This document shows, one piece after another, positions 10,350 to 19,724 of a DNA stretch of 64,000 bases. The notes beneath the pieces are model-generated. The model was not told the origin of the DNA and did no database searches. It saw nothing but the letters and a program-made list of their open reading frames with translations. The position numbers were made by a program, and so were the translations under genes. The stretch is from Vibrio europaeus (GTDB lineage: Bacteria; Pseudomonadota; Gammaproteobacteria; Enterobacterales; Vibrionaceae), in assembly GCF_001695575.1 (NCBI RefSeq), contig NZ_LUAX01000001.1:1798001-1862000 (forward strand). Direction: 5' to 3'. Numbering within the stretch: the first letter of the stretch is position 1; each line of letters starts with the position of its first letter.

Positions 10350-11438
10350 TTAGTTGTTCTCTGCTAGCGCAGCTAACTGATCCGCTTGGTGCTCCTGAAT
10401 AACTGGATCAACCAAGCTTGACACTTCACCTTCCATCACTTCATTTAGACGATAGATGGTTAGGTTGATACGGTGGTCTGAAACACGACCTTGAGGGTAG
10501 TTATAGGTACGAATACGGTCACTACGGTCACCAGAACCTAGAAGGTTACGACGTGTGTCAGACTCTTCAGCCGCGCGCTTCGCTTCTTCTGCTTGAATAA
10601 TACGAGCCGCGAGAACAGCCATCGCCTTTGCTTTGTTCTTATGCTGTGAACGTTCGTCCTGACACTCTACAACGGTACCTGTTGGCAAGTGAGTAATACG
10701 AATCGCCGAGTCCGTGGTATTAACGTGCTGACCACCCGCGCCTGATGCACGGAAAGTATCGATCTTAAGGTCTGCCGCTTTGATTTCTGGGATTTCCGCT
10801 TCTGGAATCTCTGCCATAACTGCTACGGTACACGCAGAAGTATGAACACGGCCTTGCGATTCGGTTGCTGGAACACGTTGTACACGGTGACCGCCTGACT
10901 CAAACTTCAATACGCCATATGCGCCATCACCAGAGACTTTCGCGATCATCTCTTTGTAACCGCCATGCTCTGCTTCATTTGAAGACATCACTTCGACACG
11001 CCAGCCTTTCTTTTCAGCAAATTTGCTGTACATGCGGAACAGGTCGCCGGCGAAGATGCCCGCTTCGTCACCACCCGCACCCGCGCGGATTTCTAGGAAA
11101 CAGTTACGGTCATCATTAGGATCTTTAGGTAGCAGTAAGATTTGCAGTTCGTCATTTAGACGCTCAATCGTCTCTTTCGCTTCTTTGATCTCTTCCTGAG
11201 CCATTTCGCGCATTTCTTCATCATCTTCTTTTGCCATCTCTTCAGCAGCAACCAGATCTTCTTGGGCTTGCTGATAAGCTTGGAAACACTTAGTGACTTC
11301 CTCCAGCTGAGAGTACTCTTTTGATAACGCACGGAATTTATCTTGGTCACCTATCACATCAGGATCGCCAAGTAGATGTTGAACTTCTTCGTAACGCTCA
11401 ACCAGGGTTTCTAGCTTAGTTAAAATAGAGGCTTTCAT
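10350..11438 (-). CDS. prfA: Peptide chain release factor 1
   Basis: A 362-residue class-I release factor that recognises UAA and UAG. The codon-reading PAT tripeptide is in RVPATESQG (about 190) and the catalytic GGQ in [15 protein letters not shown] (about 235). An N-terminal coiled coil precedes the core. It lies between hemA and prmC in the classic hemA-prfA-prmC arrangement. Confidence 0.97.
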   Translation of the reverse strand: MKASILTKLETLVERYEEVQHLLGDPDVIGDQDKFRALSKEYSQLEEVTKCFQAYQQAQEDLVAAEEMAKEDDEEMREMAQEEIKEAKETIERLNDELQILLLPKDPNDDRNCFLEIRAGAGGDEAGIFAGDLFRMYSKFAEKKGWRVEVMSSNEAEHGGYKEMIAKVSGDGAYGVLKFESGGHRVQRVPATESQGRVHTSACTVAVMAEIPEAEIPEIKAADLKIDTFRASGAGGQHVNTTDSAIRITHLPTGTVVECQDERSQHKNKAKAMAVLAARIIQAEEAKRAAEESDTRRNLLGSGDRSDRIRTYNYPQGRVSDHRINLTIYRLNEVMEGEVSSLVDPVIQEHQADQLAALAENN

Positions 11439-11484
11439 AGTTTTCTTTAACTCAGGGGTCTAATGAAGTCTGTCACTCTTAAGG

Positions 11485-12741
11485 CTAAGAATGATCAAGA
11501 CCTAAACTTTGTCTAATAGTAGCAAGCCTTGCAGGCTCGCCTTTCTCGGCGGCACTTTGCAGTGCGCGGGTTGGCGCATGAATCAACTTGTTGGTTAATT
11601 TATTACTTAGCTCTAGCAGAACTTTTTCTGCATCCGCACCCGCCGCGAGAGACTGTAAACTTTTATTGAGAAGCTCTTCTCGAATGTCGTTCGCTGACTG
11701 ACGGTACTCTCGAATACTGTCGACAGCTTGTAGAGAACGCATCCACGACATAAATGCCGCACTTTCTTCACTGACGATCGCTTCCGCTTGAATCGCTTCG
11801 ATTTTTCTCTGCTCCATGTTGCTATCAACAATAGTTTGCAGGTCATCAACAGAATAAAGGTAAGCATCATTTAGCTCACCCACTTGCGATTCAATATCAC
11901 GAGGGACAGCAATGTCGACCAACAGCATAGGTTGGAAACGACGCGCTTTTAATGCCGTTTCGACCATCCCTTTACCAATAATAGGCAGTGGGCTGGCAGT
12001 TGAACTGATCACGATATCCGCACGAGGGAGATGTTCAGGGATCTCAGGTAAACCAATAATTTCAGCGCCAAACTGCTCGGCTAAAGGAAGCGCTCGCTCC
12101 TTAGTACGGTTTGCAACGATCATCTTGTTACAACCATTGCCCGCTAAGTGCTTGGCCACCAATTCAATGGTTTCACCCGCGCCAACCAGTAATACCGTCG
12201 ACTTCTCTAGCGATTCAAAAATATGTTTTGCGAGGGTACATGCTGCATAAGCAACAGAAACGGCGTTGCCACCAATGTCTGTTTCAGTGCGAACTCGCTT
12301 AGCAACCGAGAAAGCTTTTTGAAACAATTTCTCCATTGCCGCATCCACTGCCTTGCTCTCTCTTGAGTCAGAATAGGCTTGTTTCACCTGACCTAAGATT
12401 TGAGGCTCACCCAGTACCAAAGAGTCTAAGCCACACGAGACTCGCATTAAATGACGAATCGCTGCTTGCTCTTCATGGATATAAAGACTGGGTTTGAGGT
12501 CTTCAGGACTAACTTGATGAAACTGACTTAACCAATCAATGATTTTGCTCTTGCCACCACTTTTCACATCGCAATAGATTTCGGTGCGATTACATGTAGA
12601 TACAATCACACTTCCATTCACATTTTGGTTTTGGCCGAGCTGGTCTAACGCTTCAGGTAACTTTTCCGGACCAAACGCAACTTTTTCACGAAGTTCGACT
12701 GAGGCCGTATTATGGTTGATACCTATAGCAAGCAAAGACAT
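11485..12741 (-). CDS. hemA: Glutamyl-tRNA reductase
   Basis: A 418-residue enzyme that makes glutamate-1-semialdehyde from Glu-tRNA, the first committed step of tetrapyrrole synthesis. The N-terminus [20 protein letters not shown] and the catalytic-cysteine segment [12 protein letters not shown] (about 43-54) are diagnostic. The Rossmann loop is [19 protein letters not shown] start at ATG 12741. The frame runs nine codons further to a TTG, but the family begins at this Met. It is divergent from lolB. Confidence 0.96.
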   Translation of the reverse strand: MSLLAIGINHNTASVELREKVAFGPEKLPEALDQLGQNQNVNGSVIVSTCNRTEIYCDVKSGGKSKIIDWLSQFHQVSPEDLKPSLYIHEEQAAIRHLMRVSCGLDSLVLGEPQILGQVKQAYSDSRESKAVDAAMEKLFQKAFSVAKRVRTETDIGGNAVSVAYAACTLAKHIFESLEKSTVLLVGAGETIELVAKHLAGNGCNKMIVANRTKERALPLAEQFGAEIIGLPEIPEHLPRADIVISSTASPLPIIGKGMVETALKARRFQPMLLVDIAVPRDIESQVGELNDAYLYSVDDLQTIVDSNMEQRKIEAIQAEAIVSEESAAFMSWMRSLQAVDSIREYRQSANDIREELLNKSLQSLAAGADAEKVLLELSNKLTNKLIHAPTRALQSAAEKGEPARLATIRQSLGLDHS

Positions 12742-12902
12742 GTATCGTTGGTTCTCTGAATCAGACAATGGACAAATAAGGTCGGAATTTTACTTGATGC
12801 CCCCGTTTATTGAAAGGGGAATCAGGATATGTTTTCTTGAGTTCGTGATTTCAATGATATAGTGAGCAGATACTTTGGTTAAAACTGGATAAATAATCAG
12901 CA

Positions 12903-13517
12903 ATGGTGAAACATTTTAGATCTATTTTTCTTTTGCTCGTCGGCACACTGTTTTTGCATGGTTGTGCAACCATTGACAGCACCACCAATGTCGAGTGGCA
13001 AACTCACCAACAACGTTTAGCCACCATTCAAGATTACCGAGCCAATGGCAAACTCGGCTACATTGCCCCAGAGCAAAGACAGTCACTTAACTTCCAATGG
13101 GCTCACTCTCCGACATTAACCCATTTACGAATGACCACCTTTCTCGGTCAAACCGCGCTTAACCTAAGATCCACTCCGGATGGGGCTAGCGTCGAGACTT
13201 ATGATGATCAAACCTTTTACGCATCAAGCCCAGAAGCATTGATTAAGCAGCTGACAGGGCTAAATATTCCTGTAGAGCAACTCAATGATTGGATGCTAGG
13301 CAAACCCACTCAAGCCGATGACTACCAATTGAACCAAACCAATACCCTCGCCTCTTTAACCAAACAAGTTGGCACTCAAGTATGGCAACTCAACTATGCC
13401 AGTTATCAAGATGTGCTCATTGACGGTATTGCGCTCCCATTGCCGAAAAAGATGAAGCTCATACAAGGCGATATCTCTATAAACATCATTATTTCGAAGT
13501 GGAATACAAACCAATGA
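12903..13517 (+). CDS. lolB: Outer-membrane lipoprotein receptor LolB
   Basis: A 204-residue lipoprotein. The signal peptide ends in the lipobox LHGC (Cys about 21). It accepts lipoproteins from LolA and inserts them in the outer membrane. The [27 protein letters not shown] block and the C-terminal LPKKMKL segment fit the family. The hemA/lolB divergent pair followed by ispE-prs-pth-ychF is the conserved gammaproteobacterial order. The stop overlaps the ispE start by 4 bp. Confidence 0.92.
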   Translation: MVKHFRSIFLLLVGTLFLHGCATIDSTTNVEWQTHQQRLATIQDYRANGKLGYIAPEQRQSLNFQWAHSPTLTHLRMTTFLGQTALNLRSTPDGASVETYDDQTFYASSPEALIKQLTGLNIPVEQLNDWMLGKPTQADDYQLNQTNTLASLTKQVGTQVWQLNYASYQDVLIDGIALPLPKKMKLIQGDISINIIISKWNTNQ

Positions 13518-14386
13518 TCTCGGAAACCACTCACTGGCCTTCTCCAGCAAAACTCAATCTGTTTCTTTACATCACCGGACGCCGTGACAATGGCTATCAC
13601 GAACTGCAAACCTTATTTCAGTTCCTTGATCATGGCGACGATCTCACCATCACCGCCAACAATACGGGCGAAATTACCCTATCCCCACAGATACCAGGTG
13701 TTGCGCTTGAAGATAATCTGATCTGGAAAGCCGCAACCGCGCTGAAGCATAAGTCAGGTTGTCCTTTCGGCGCTCATATTGAACTTAATAAGGTTCTTCC
13801 TATGGGAGGCGGTATTGGTGGCGGGTCCTCAAACGCTGCAACGACGCTTGTCGCCCTGAATCACCTTTGGCAAACAGACCTCTCTGAAGATGCGCTGGCA
13901 GAGATCGGATTAAAGCTTGGGGCGGATGTCCCTGTCTTTACACGCGGATTTGCAGCCTTCGCGGAAGGTGTCGGTGAAGAACTGACTCCTGCACAGCCTG
14001 ATGAAAAATGGTACTTAGTCGTCAGGCCTCATGTCTCGATTGCCACTGTCGAGATTTTCACTCACCCTGATTTAACGCGAAACACGCCAAAACGTACGCT
14101 AGCTGCCCTTCTTGAGGGTGATTACGGAAACGATTGCGAAAAAATTGTTCGAATGCTGTACCAAGAGGTTGATAAGCAACTTTCTTGGCTGCTACAATAC
14201 GCGCCGTCGCGGTTGACCGGGACGGGATCATGCGTTTTTGCCGAATTTTCGAGCAAAAATGAAGCTGAAACTACCCTCGGGAAACTGCCAGACACTGTCT
14301 CCGCATTTGTCGCTAAAGGTAAAAACATTTCACCTTTATATGAGACGCTGGCTAAGTATCGCTTAGCCCACACACAATCTATTTAA
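13514..14386 (+). CDS. ispE: 4-diphosphocytidyl-2-C-methyl-D-erythritol kinase
   Basis: A 290-residue GHMP kinase of the non-mevalonate isoprenoid pathway. It phosphorylates the 2-hydroxyl of CDP-methylerythritol. Motifs are [19 protein letters not shown] (N-terminal), the ATP-binding [17 protein letters not shown] (about 96-112) and the C-terminal [12 protein letters not shown]. The ATG at 13514 forms an ATGA overlap with lolB; a frame extension of five codons upstream is not needed. Confidence 0.95.
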   Translation: MISETTHWPSPAKLNLFLYITGRRDNGYHELQTLFQFLDHGDDLTITANNTGEITLSPQIPGVALEDNLIWKAATALKHKSGCPFGAHIELNKVLPMGGGIGGGSSNAATTLVALNHLWQTDLSEDALAEIGLKLGADVPVFTRGFAAFAEGVGEELTPAQPDEKWYLVVRPHVSIATVEIFTHPDLTRNTPKRTLAALLEGDYGNDCEKIVRMLYQEVDKQLSWLLQYAPSRLTGTGSCVFAEFSSKNEAETTLGKLPDTVSAFVAKGKNISPLYETLAKYRLAHTQSI

Positions 14387-14415
14387 AAACTGGACGCAAC
14401 TCTGAGGTTTCCACC

Positions 14416-15360
14416 GTGCCTGATATGAAGCTATTTGCTGGTAACGCTACACCTGAACTAGCCCAACGTATTGCTGATCGTCTATACATCTCTCTTGGTG
14501 ATGCTACTGTTTCTCGTTTTTCTGATGGCGAAGTCGCTGTTCAAATCAACGAAAACGTACGTGGTAGTGATGTTTTCATCATTCAATCTACTTGTGCACC
14601 AACTAACGACAACCTAATGGAACTTGTAGTGATGATTGACGCAATGCGCCGCGCTTCAGCGGGCCGTATTACAGCAGTTATCCCTTACTTTGGTTACGCT
14701 CGCCAAGACCGTCGTGTACGTTCTGCTCGTGTGCCAATCACTGCTAAAGTTGTTGCAGATTTCCTTTCTAACGTTGGCGTTGACCGCGTTCTAACCATCG
14801 ACCTTCACGCTGAGCAAATCCAAGGCTTCTTCGATGTTCCAGTTGACAACATCTTCGGTACACCTGTACTGCTAGAAGACATGGAAGCTCGCGGCCTAGA
14901 GAACCCTGTAGTGGTATCTCCAGACCTAGGTGGCGTTGTTCGTGCTCGCGCAACTGCAAAAGCACTAGGTGACATCGATATTGCTATCGTTGATAAGCGC
15001 CGTCCACGTGCTAACGTTTCTGAAGTGATGAACCTAATCGGTGATGTTGAAGGTCGCGACTGTGTGATCGTTGATGACATGATCGATACAGGCGGTACGC
15101 TATGTAAAGCAGCTGAAGCGCTAAAAGAGCGCGGTGCTAAGCGAGTATTCGCTTACGCAACTCACGCTGTATTCTCTGGCAACGCAGCTCAAAACATCGG
15201 TAACTCAGTGCTCGACCAAGTTATCGTGACTGACTCAATCACGCTACCAAAAGAAATGGAAGCGACAGGTAAAGTGACTTGTCTAAGCCTTTCTCGCATG
15301 CTTGCTGAAGCAATCCGTCGCATCAGCAATGAAGAGTCAATCTCAGCGATGTTCAACTAA
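14416..15360 (+). CDS. prs: Ribose-phosphate pyrophosphokinase
   Basis: A 314-residue PRPP synthase, nearly collinear with the E. coli enzyme. It starts at a GTG ([10 protein letters not shown]), as E. coli prs does. Motifs are [20 protein letters not shown] (ATP site), the [11 protein letters not shown] segment and the PRPP loop [12 protein letters not shown] (about 216-227). It supplies PRPP for nucleotides, His and Trp. A strong terminator follows at 15386-15414. Confidence 0.98.
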   Translation: MPDMKLFAGNATPELAQRIADRLYISLGDATVSRFSDGEVAVQINENVRGSDVFIIQSTCAPTNDNLMELVVMIDAMRRASAGRITAVIPYFGYARQDRRVRSARVPITAKVVADFLSNVGVDRVLTIDLHAEQIQGFFDVPVDNIFGTPVLLEDMEARGLENPVVVSPDLGGVVRARATAKALGDIDIAIVDKRRPRANVSEVMNLIGDVEGRDCVIVDDMIDTGGTLCKAAEALKERGAKRVFAYATHAVFSGNAAQNIGNSVLDQVIVTDSITLPKEMEATGKVTCLSLSRMLAEAIRRISNEESISAMFN

Positions 15361-15385
15361 TCGCCACTGCGGTTAAATCGAATTG

Positions 15386-15414
15386 AAAACACCCCTTCTT
15401 GGGGTGTTTTTTTA
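15386..15414 (+). terminator. Rho-independent terminator after prs
   Basis: AACACCCC-TTCTT-GGGGTGTT followed by a seven-T run, 25 bp after the prs stop. It separates prs from pth. Confidence 0.93.
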
Positions 15415-15499
15415 TTTGCACCTATTGCTCGTCTCGCCCGAGACAAGAATTGTATGCTATCATACTGCGCTTTTTGAGATTCCAAGAGAGATCCTAACC

Positions 15500-16090
15500 T
15501 TGAGTCAACAAATTAAACTTCTTGTCGGCCTTGCTAATCCTGGGCCTGAATATGCCAGAACTCGTCACAATGCGGGGGCATGGGTAGTAGAAGAACTCGC
15601 ACGAATTCACAACGTCACTCTAAAGAACGAAGCCAAGTACTTTGGAATGACAGGGAGAATCATGGTTAACGGTCAGGATCTCCGTTTGCTTATCCCAACC
15701 ACTTTTATGAACCTCTCAGGTAAATCTATTGCTGCTTTGGCAAAGTTTTATCAAATCAAGCCTGAAGAGATCATGGTTGCGCACGATGAGCTAGATTTAC
15801 CACCAGGTGTCGCTAAGTTTAAGAAAGGCGGTGGCCACGGTGGGCATAACGGCTTACGCGATACCATTAGTAAGCTTGGTAATTGCAAAGATTTCTATCG
15901 CCTTAGGATCGGCATTGGCCATCCTGGGCACAAAGACAAAGTTGCTGGATTTGTATTAGGCAAAGCTCCAGCAAAAGAACAAGAGCTTCTTGATGCAGCG
16001 GCAGATGAATCTGTCCGTTGTTTAGACATCCTAATTAAAGATGGTCTATCAAAAGCGCAAAATCGTTTACACACGTTCAAAGCTGAATAA
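15500..16090 (+). CDS. pth: Peptidyl-tRNA hydrolase
   Basis: A 196-residue enzyme that recycles peptidyl-tRNA. Motifs are [20 protein letters not shown] with the catalytic His (about 21-22), TFMNLSGKS, the HDELDLPPG segment and [12 protein letters not shown] chose the TTG at 15500 (SQQIKLL) with AGAGAG upstream. This gives the family length, whereas the open frame reaches back to 15383 through the prs terminator, which cannot be coding. It is followed 10 bp later by ychF. Confidence 0.95.
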   Translation: MSQQIKLLVGLANPGPEYARTRHNAGAWVVEELARIHNVTLKNEAKYFGMTGRIMVNGQDLRLLIPTTFMNLSGKSIAALAKFYQIKPEEIMVAHDELDLPPGVAKFKKGGGHGGHNGLRDTISKLGNCKDFYRLRIGIGHPGHKDKVAGFVLGKAPAKEQELLDAAADESVRCLDILIKDGLSKAQNRLHTFKAE

Positions 16091-16100
16091 GGTTACTATC

Positions 16101-17192
16101 ATGGGTTTTAAATGTGGCATCGTTGGTCTACCAAACGTAGGTAAGTCAACTCTGTTTAATGCACTCACTAAAGCAGGTATCGAAGCGGCAAACTTCCCGT
16201 TTTGTACTATCGAGCCAAACACAGGTGTAGTACCTGTGCCAGATCTGCGCTTAGACGCACTAGCAAAGATTGTTAACCCACAAAAAGTACTACCAACCAC
16301 AATGGAATTCGTTGATATCGCGGGCCTCGTTGCTGGTGCTTCACGTGGTGAAGGTTTAGGTAACAAATTCCTAGCAAACATCCGCGAAACTGACGCGATC
16401 GGTCACGTTGTACGCTGTTTTGAAAATGAAAACATCGTTCACGTTGCAGGTAAAGTATCCCCAATCGAAGACATCGAGGTGATCAACCTAGAACTTGCAA
16501 TGGCTGACCTAGATTCTTGTGAGCGCGCGATTCAGCGTAATGCTAAGAAAGCCAAAGGTGGCGACAAAGACGCGAAGTTTGAACTGACCGTACTTGAAAA
16601 GCTACTTCCAGTTCTAACTGAAGGTGGCATGGCGCGTACCGTTGAGCTATCTAAAGAGGAGCTAGTAGCAGTGGGTTACCTAAACTTCCTAACGTTAAAG
16701 CCTACTATGTACATCGCTAACGTTAACGAAGATGGTTTCGAGAACAACCCGTACCTAGACGCTGTACGTGAATACGCAGAGAAAGAGAACAACGTCGTTG
16801 TTGCAGTGTGTGCAGCAATCGAATCAGAACTTTCTGAGCTTGACGATGAAGATCGTGAAGAGTTCCTTGCAGATATGGGCATCGAAGAACCGGGCCTTAA
16901 CCGCGTGATCCGTTCAGGCTACGAGCTTTTAACTCTACACACTTACTTTACTGCTGGCGTTAAAGAAGTTCGCGCATGGACGATCCCTGTAGGTGCAACA
17001 GCGCCGCAAGCTGCAGGTAAAATCCATACTGACTTCGAGAAAGGCTTCATTCGAGCTGAAGTTGTTGGTTACGATGACTTTATCCAATTTAATGGCGAAA
17101 GCGGTGCGAAAGATGCAGGTAAATGGCGTTTAGAAGGTAAAGATTACATCGTAAAAGATGGCGATGTTGTTCACTTCCGTTTCAACGTTTAA
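16101..17192 (+). CDS. ychF: Redox-regulated ATPase YchF (Obg-like)
   Basis: A 363-residue Obg-family P-loop protein that prefers ATP. The N-terminal G domain shows [15 protein letters not shown] (about 8-22) and [17 protein letters not shown] (switch region); the C-terminal TGS domain ends [11 protein letters not shown] start at ATG 16101 with AAGG 8 bp upstream. The longer frame would overlap pth by 50 bp. The pth-ychF pairing is conserved. A terminator follows at 17216-17246. Confidence 0.97.
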   Translation: MGFKCGIVGLPNVGKSTLFNALTKAGIEAANFPFCTIEPNTGVVPVPDLRLDALAKIVNPQKVLPTTMEFVDIAGLVAGASRGEGLGNKFLANIRETDAIGHVVRCFENENIVHVAGKVSPIEDIEVINLELAMADLDSCERAIQRNAKKAKGGDKDAKFELTVLEKLLPVLTEGGMARTVELSKEELVAVGYLNFLTLKPTMYIANVNEDGFENNPYLDAVREYAEKENNVVVAVCAAIESELSELDDEDREEFLADMGIEEPGLNRVIRSGYELLTLHTYFTAGVKEVRAWTIPVGATAPQAAGKIHTDFEKGFIRAEVVGYDDFIQFNGESGAKDAGKWRLEGKDYIVKDGDVVHFRFNV

Positions 17193-17215
17193 TTTACGCC
17201 CAAGTCATTGACTTT

Positions 17216-17246
17216 AAAAGCCAGCACTTACGCTGGCTTTTTTATT
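17216..17246 (+). terminator. Rho-independent terminator after ychF
   Basis: AAAAGCCAGC-ACTTAC-GCTGGCTTTTTT hairpin with T run, 25 bp after the ychF stop. Confidence 0.92.
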
Positions 17247-17378
17247 ACCCTTTAACAAAGAAACAAATTAACTCTTCCAAGTGATGTCAATTTGTTATCA
17301 GTTTTCGATCATTAACACGCCTCTTTGTTTAAAAAGAAACCGAACGGTTGATTTCTGAGGATTTATTCAAAAAAACTA

Positions 17379-17407
17379 TTGACGGCTTTGCCTCAACTTC
17401 GCATAAT
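17379..17407 (+). promoter_or_regulatory. Sigma-70 promoter of the tRNA array
   Basis: TTGACG (-35), 17-bp spacer, CATAAT (-10), then a GC-rich discriminator GCGCGCCG. This is the pattern of stringently controlled stable-RNA promoters. It is the only clear promoter upstream of the first tRNA gene. Confidence 0.8.
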
Positions 17408-17461
17408 GCGCGCCGTTCCCAACGATAAGGCAACGAATCGGAGAGAACAAAAATATGGTAT

Positions 17462-17538
17462 GGCTACGTAGCTCAGCTGGTTAGAGCACATCACTCATAA
17501 TGATGGGGTCACAGGTTCGAATCCCGTCGTAGCCACCA
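17462..17538 (+). tRNA. tRNA-Met (CAT)
   Basis: 77 nt with encoded CCA. Seven-bp acceptor GGCTACG/CGTAGCC, TTCGAAT T-loop and anticodon CAT in the loop CTCATAA. It is the elongator type, since the acceptor is fully paired. First gene of the array. Confidence 0.96.
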
Positions 17539-17578
17539 TTCCTAAACACTTTTCTTTTAAAAGTCGTTAGGAATTGAT

Positions 17579-17663
17579 GCGGAAGTGGCGGAATTGGTAG
17601 ACGCACCAGATTTAGGTTCTGGCGCCGCAAGGTGTGAGAGTTCAAGTCTCTCCTTCCGCACCA
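17579..17663 (+). tRNA. tRNA-Leu (TAG)
   Basis: 85 nt, class II with a long variable arm. Acceptor GCGGAAG/CTTCCGC, anticodon TAG in loop TTTAGGT, CCA encoded. Confidence 0.96.
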
Positions 17664-17692
17664 TATTTTATAGCTTTTATAGCTATGCCTGC

Positions 17693-17767
17693 AGGTCTAT
17701 CGCCAAGCGGTAAGGCAGCGGCTTTTGATGCCGCCATTCCCTGGTTCGAATCCAGGTAGACCTGCCA
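17693..17767 (+). tRNA. tRNA-Gln (TTG)
   Basis: 75 nt. Acceptor AGGTCTA/TAGACCT with an A1-U72 pair (E. coli tRNA-Gln has U1-A72), anticodon TTG in loop TTTTGAT, CCA encoded. Confidence 0.95.
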
Positions 17768-17845
17768 CTATTTCAAGTGCTGAGCCTAATTAAAAAAGGG
17801 CTTGTCACTAAGAGCTAGAGAGTTTATATTGTCTCGCTCACGAGT

Positions 17846-17922
17846 GGCTACGTAGCTCAGCTGGTTAGAGCACATCACTCATAATGATGGGGTCACAGGT
17901 TCGAATCCCGTCGTAGCCACCA
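17846..17922 (+). tRNA. tRNA-Met (CAT)
   Basis: 77 nt, identical to the copy at 17462. Confidence 0.96.
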
Positions 17923-17974
17923 TTTACAATTTCATATGGCTTTTACCAATTAGCGGTATGAATACAAAATTGAT

Positions 17975-18059
17975 GCGGAAGTGGCGGAATTGGTAGACGC
18001 ACCAGATTTAGGTTCTGGCGCCGCAAGGTGTGAGAGTTCAAGTCTCTCCTTCCGCACCA
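17975..18059 (+). tRNA. tRNA-Leu (TAG)
   Basis: 85 nt, identical to the copy at 17579. Confidence 0.96.
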
Positions 18060-18088
18060 TTATTAAGTCTCTTTAATCAGAGCACTGC

Positions 18089-18163
18089 AGGTCTATCGCC
18101 AAGCGGTAAGGCAGCGGCTTTTGATGCCGCCATTCCCTGGTTCGAATCCAGGTAGACCTGCCA
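18089..18163 (+). tRNA. tRNA-Gln (TTG)
   Basis: 75 nt, identical to the copy at 17693. Confidence 0.95.
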
Positions 18164-18214
18164 TACAACTTCATATGGTTCTCACCAATTGAACGATATG
18201 AACACAAAATTGAT

Positions 18215-18299
18215 GCGGAAGTGGCGGAATTGGTAGACGCACCAGATTTAGGTTCTGGCGCCGCAAGGTGTGAGAGTTCAAGTCTCTCCTTCCGCACCA
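18215..18299 (+). tRNA. tRNA-Leu (TAG)
   Basis: 85 nt, identical to the other Leu copies. It opens the first 322-bp duplicated unit. Confidence 0.96.
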
Positions 18300-18330
18300 T
18301 TATTTGAAGTCTCTTTAATTAGAGCACTGC

Positions 18331-18405
18331 AGGTCTATCGCCAAGCGGTAAGGCAGCGGCTTTTGATGCCGCCATTCCCTGGTTCGAATCCAGGTAGACC
18401 TGCCA
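18331..18405 (+). tRNA. tRNA-Gln (TTG)
   Basis: 75 nt, identical to the other Gln copies. It is followed by the decayed Gln-like sequence at 18414. Confidence 0.95.
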
Positions 18406-18413
18406 TTATTTAT

Positions 18414-18485
18414 AGGTTCAATAGCAGTAAAGCATCATCTGATGCCCCATCTATTGTCCCTGGTTCGGTTATAAGTAGCCTGCCA
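18414..18485 (+). pseudogene. Decayed tRNA-Gln-like gene (CTG-type anticodon), copy 1
   Basis: 72 nt that begin AGGTTCA, keep CCCTGGTTCG of the T arm and end GCCTGCCA, so they align with the Gln genes along their whole length. The T stem no longer pairs (CCTGG against ATAAG) and the anticodon stem is broken. In alignment the anticodon position reads CTG, the second Gln isoacceptor. I infer a nonfunctional relic. Confidence 0.6.
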
Positions 18486-18536
18486 TACAACTTCATATGG
18501 TTCTCACCAATTGAACGATATGAATACAGAATTGAT

Positions 18537-18621
18537 GCGGAAGTGGCGGAATTGGTAGACGCACCAGATTTAGGTTCTGGCGCCGCAAGGTGTGAGAGTT
18601 CAAGTCTCTCCTTCCGCACCA
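18537..18621 (+). tRNA. tRNA-Leu (TAG)
   Basis: 85 nt, identical to the other Leu copies. It opens the second 322-bp unit. Confidence 0.96.
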
Positions 18622-18652
18622 TTATTTGAAGTCTCTTTAATTAGAGCACTGC

Positions 18653-18727
18653 AGGTCTATCGCCAAGCGGTAAGGCAGCGGCTTTTGATGCCGCCATTCC
18701 CTGGTTCGAATCCAGGTAGACCTGCCA
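18653..18727 (+). tRNA. tRNA-Gln (TTG)
   Basis: 75 nt, identical to the other Gln copies. Confidence 0.95.
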
Positions 18728-18735
18728 TTATTTAT

Positions 18736-18807
18736 AGGTTCAATAGCAGTAAAGCATCATCTGATGCCCCATCTATTGTCCCTGGTTCGGTTATAAGTAG
18801 CCTGCCA
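18736..18807 (+). pseudogene. Decayed tRNA-Gln-like gene (CTG-type anticodon), copy 2
   Basis: An exact repeat of the sequence at 18414-18485, produced by the 322-bp tandem duplication. Confidence 0.6.
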
Positions 18808-18858
18808 TACAACTTCATATGGTTCTCACCAATTGAACGATATGAATACAGAATTGAT

Positions 18859-18943
18859 GCGGAAGTGGCGGAATTGGTAGACGCACCAGATTTAGGTTCT
18901 GGCGCCGCAAGGTGTGAGAGTTCAAGTCTCTCCTTCCGCACCA
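18859..18943 (+). tRNA. tRNA-Leu (TAG)
   Basis: 85 nt, identical to the other Leu copies. Only 3 bp separate it from the next tRNA-Met. Confidence 0.96.
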
Positions 18944-18946
18944 TTT

Positions 18947-19023
18947 GGCTACGTAGCTCAGCTGGTTAGAGCACATCACTCATAATGATGGGGTCACAGG
19001 TTCGAATCCCGTCGTAGCCACCA
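18947..19023 (+). tRNA. tRNA-Met (CAT)
   Basis: 77 nt, identical to the copy at 17462. Confidence 0.96.
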
Positions 19024-19072
19024 TTTATTTCGATCGTCTGTAGTTATACACATGATCACGTAGTTTCAAGAT

Positions 19073-19157
19073 GCGGAAGTGGCGGAATTGGTAGACGCAC
19101 CAGATTTAGGTTCTGGCGCCGCAAGGTGTGAGAGTTCAAGTCTCTCCTTCCGCACCA
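19073..19157 (+). tRNA. tRNA-Leu (TAG)
   Basis: 85 nt, identical to the other Leu copies. Confidence 0.96.
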
Positions 19158-19182
19158 TCTTGAAGACTACAGCCATATTTAT

Positions 19183-19267
19183 GCGGAAGTGGCGGAATTG
19201 GTAGACGCACCAGATTTAGGTTCTGGCGCCGCAAGGTGTGAGAGTTCAAGTCTCTCCTTCCGCACCA
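19183..19267 (+). tRNA. tRNA-Leu (TAG)
   Basis: 85 nt, identical to the other Leu copies. It directly follows another Leu gene, and 2 bp separate it from the next tRNA-Met. Confidence 0.96.
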
Positions 19268-19269
19268 TT

Positions 19270-19346
19270 GGCTACGTAGCTCAGCTGGTTAGAGCACATC
19301 ACTCATAATGATGGGGTCACAGGTTCGAATCCCGTCGTAGCCACCA
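19270..19346 (+). tRNA. tRNA-Met (CAT)
   Basis: 77 nt, identical to the copy at 17462. Confidence 0.96.
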
Positions 19347-19398
19347 TTTACAACTTCGTATTGCTTTTACCAATTAGCGATATGAATACAGACTTGTT

Positions 19399-19483
19399 GC
19401 GGAAGTGGCGGAATTGGTAGACGCACCAGATTTAGGTTCTGGCGCCGCAAGGTGTGAGAGTTCAAGTCTCTCCTTCCGCACCA
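19399..19483 (+). tRNA. tRNA-Leu (TAG)
   Basis: 85 nt, last gene of the array, followed 8 bp later by a terminator. Confidence 0.96.
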
Positions 19484-19490
19484 TTATTGA

Positions 19491-19524
19491 AGAAACCCAG
19501 CTATTTAGCTGGGTTTTCTTTTAT
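19491..19524 (+). terminator. Rho-independent terminator of the tRNA array
   Basis: AAACCCAGCTA-TT-TAGCTGGGTTTTCTTTT directly after the last tRNA-Leu. Confidence 0.93.
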
Positions 19525-19658
19525 CCGCAGCATACTCACCTCTACTTTTCATGCCTATTGGACTAATAGGTGAGCAGATATTTATTCTGGTTGGTATCAC
19601 CACGATTCTGTCAATCACCACTGCTCCTACACTAAGCATATTGAAGAACAGCAAGCAT

Positions 19659-19690
19659 AAAAAACCCAGCCGAAGCTGGATTTTAATTAA
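19659..19690 (-). terminator. Rho-independent terminator of the distal flagellin gene
   Basis: On the minus strand, ATCCAGC-TTCG-GCTGGGT followed by a T run, 35 bp after the flagellin stop. The UUCG-type tetraloop supports it. The preceding 19525-19658 holds nothing I recognise. Confidence 0.88.
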
Positions 19691-19724
19691 GTCATGACTT
19701 TTGTTGTGCTAAGAGACTAACTCT

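Larger units (their letters stand above)
18215..18858. repeat. 322-bp tandem duplication within the tRNA array
   Basis: Two consecutive units (18215-18536 and 18537-18858) each hold Leu(TAG), Gln(TTG), the decayed Gln-like sequence and a spacer. The internal offsets are the same in both (116 and 199 bp) and the sequence looks identical apart from possible single differences, so the duplication is recent or kept uniform by gene conversion. Confidence 0.9.

Noticed and set aside
18073..18969. Frames of 70-125 codons on both strands in the tRNA array
   Set aside because: They are translations of tRNA genes and their spacers. Such frames are a well-known source of false proteins.
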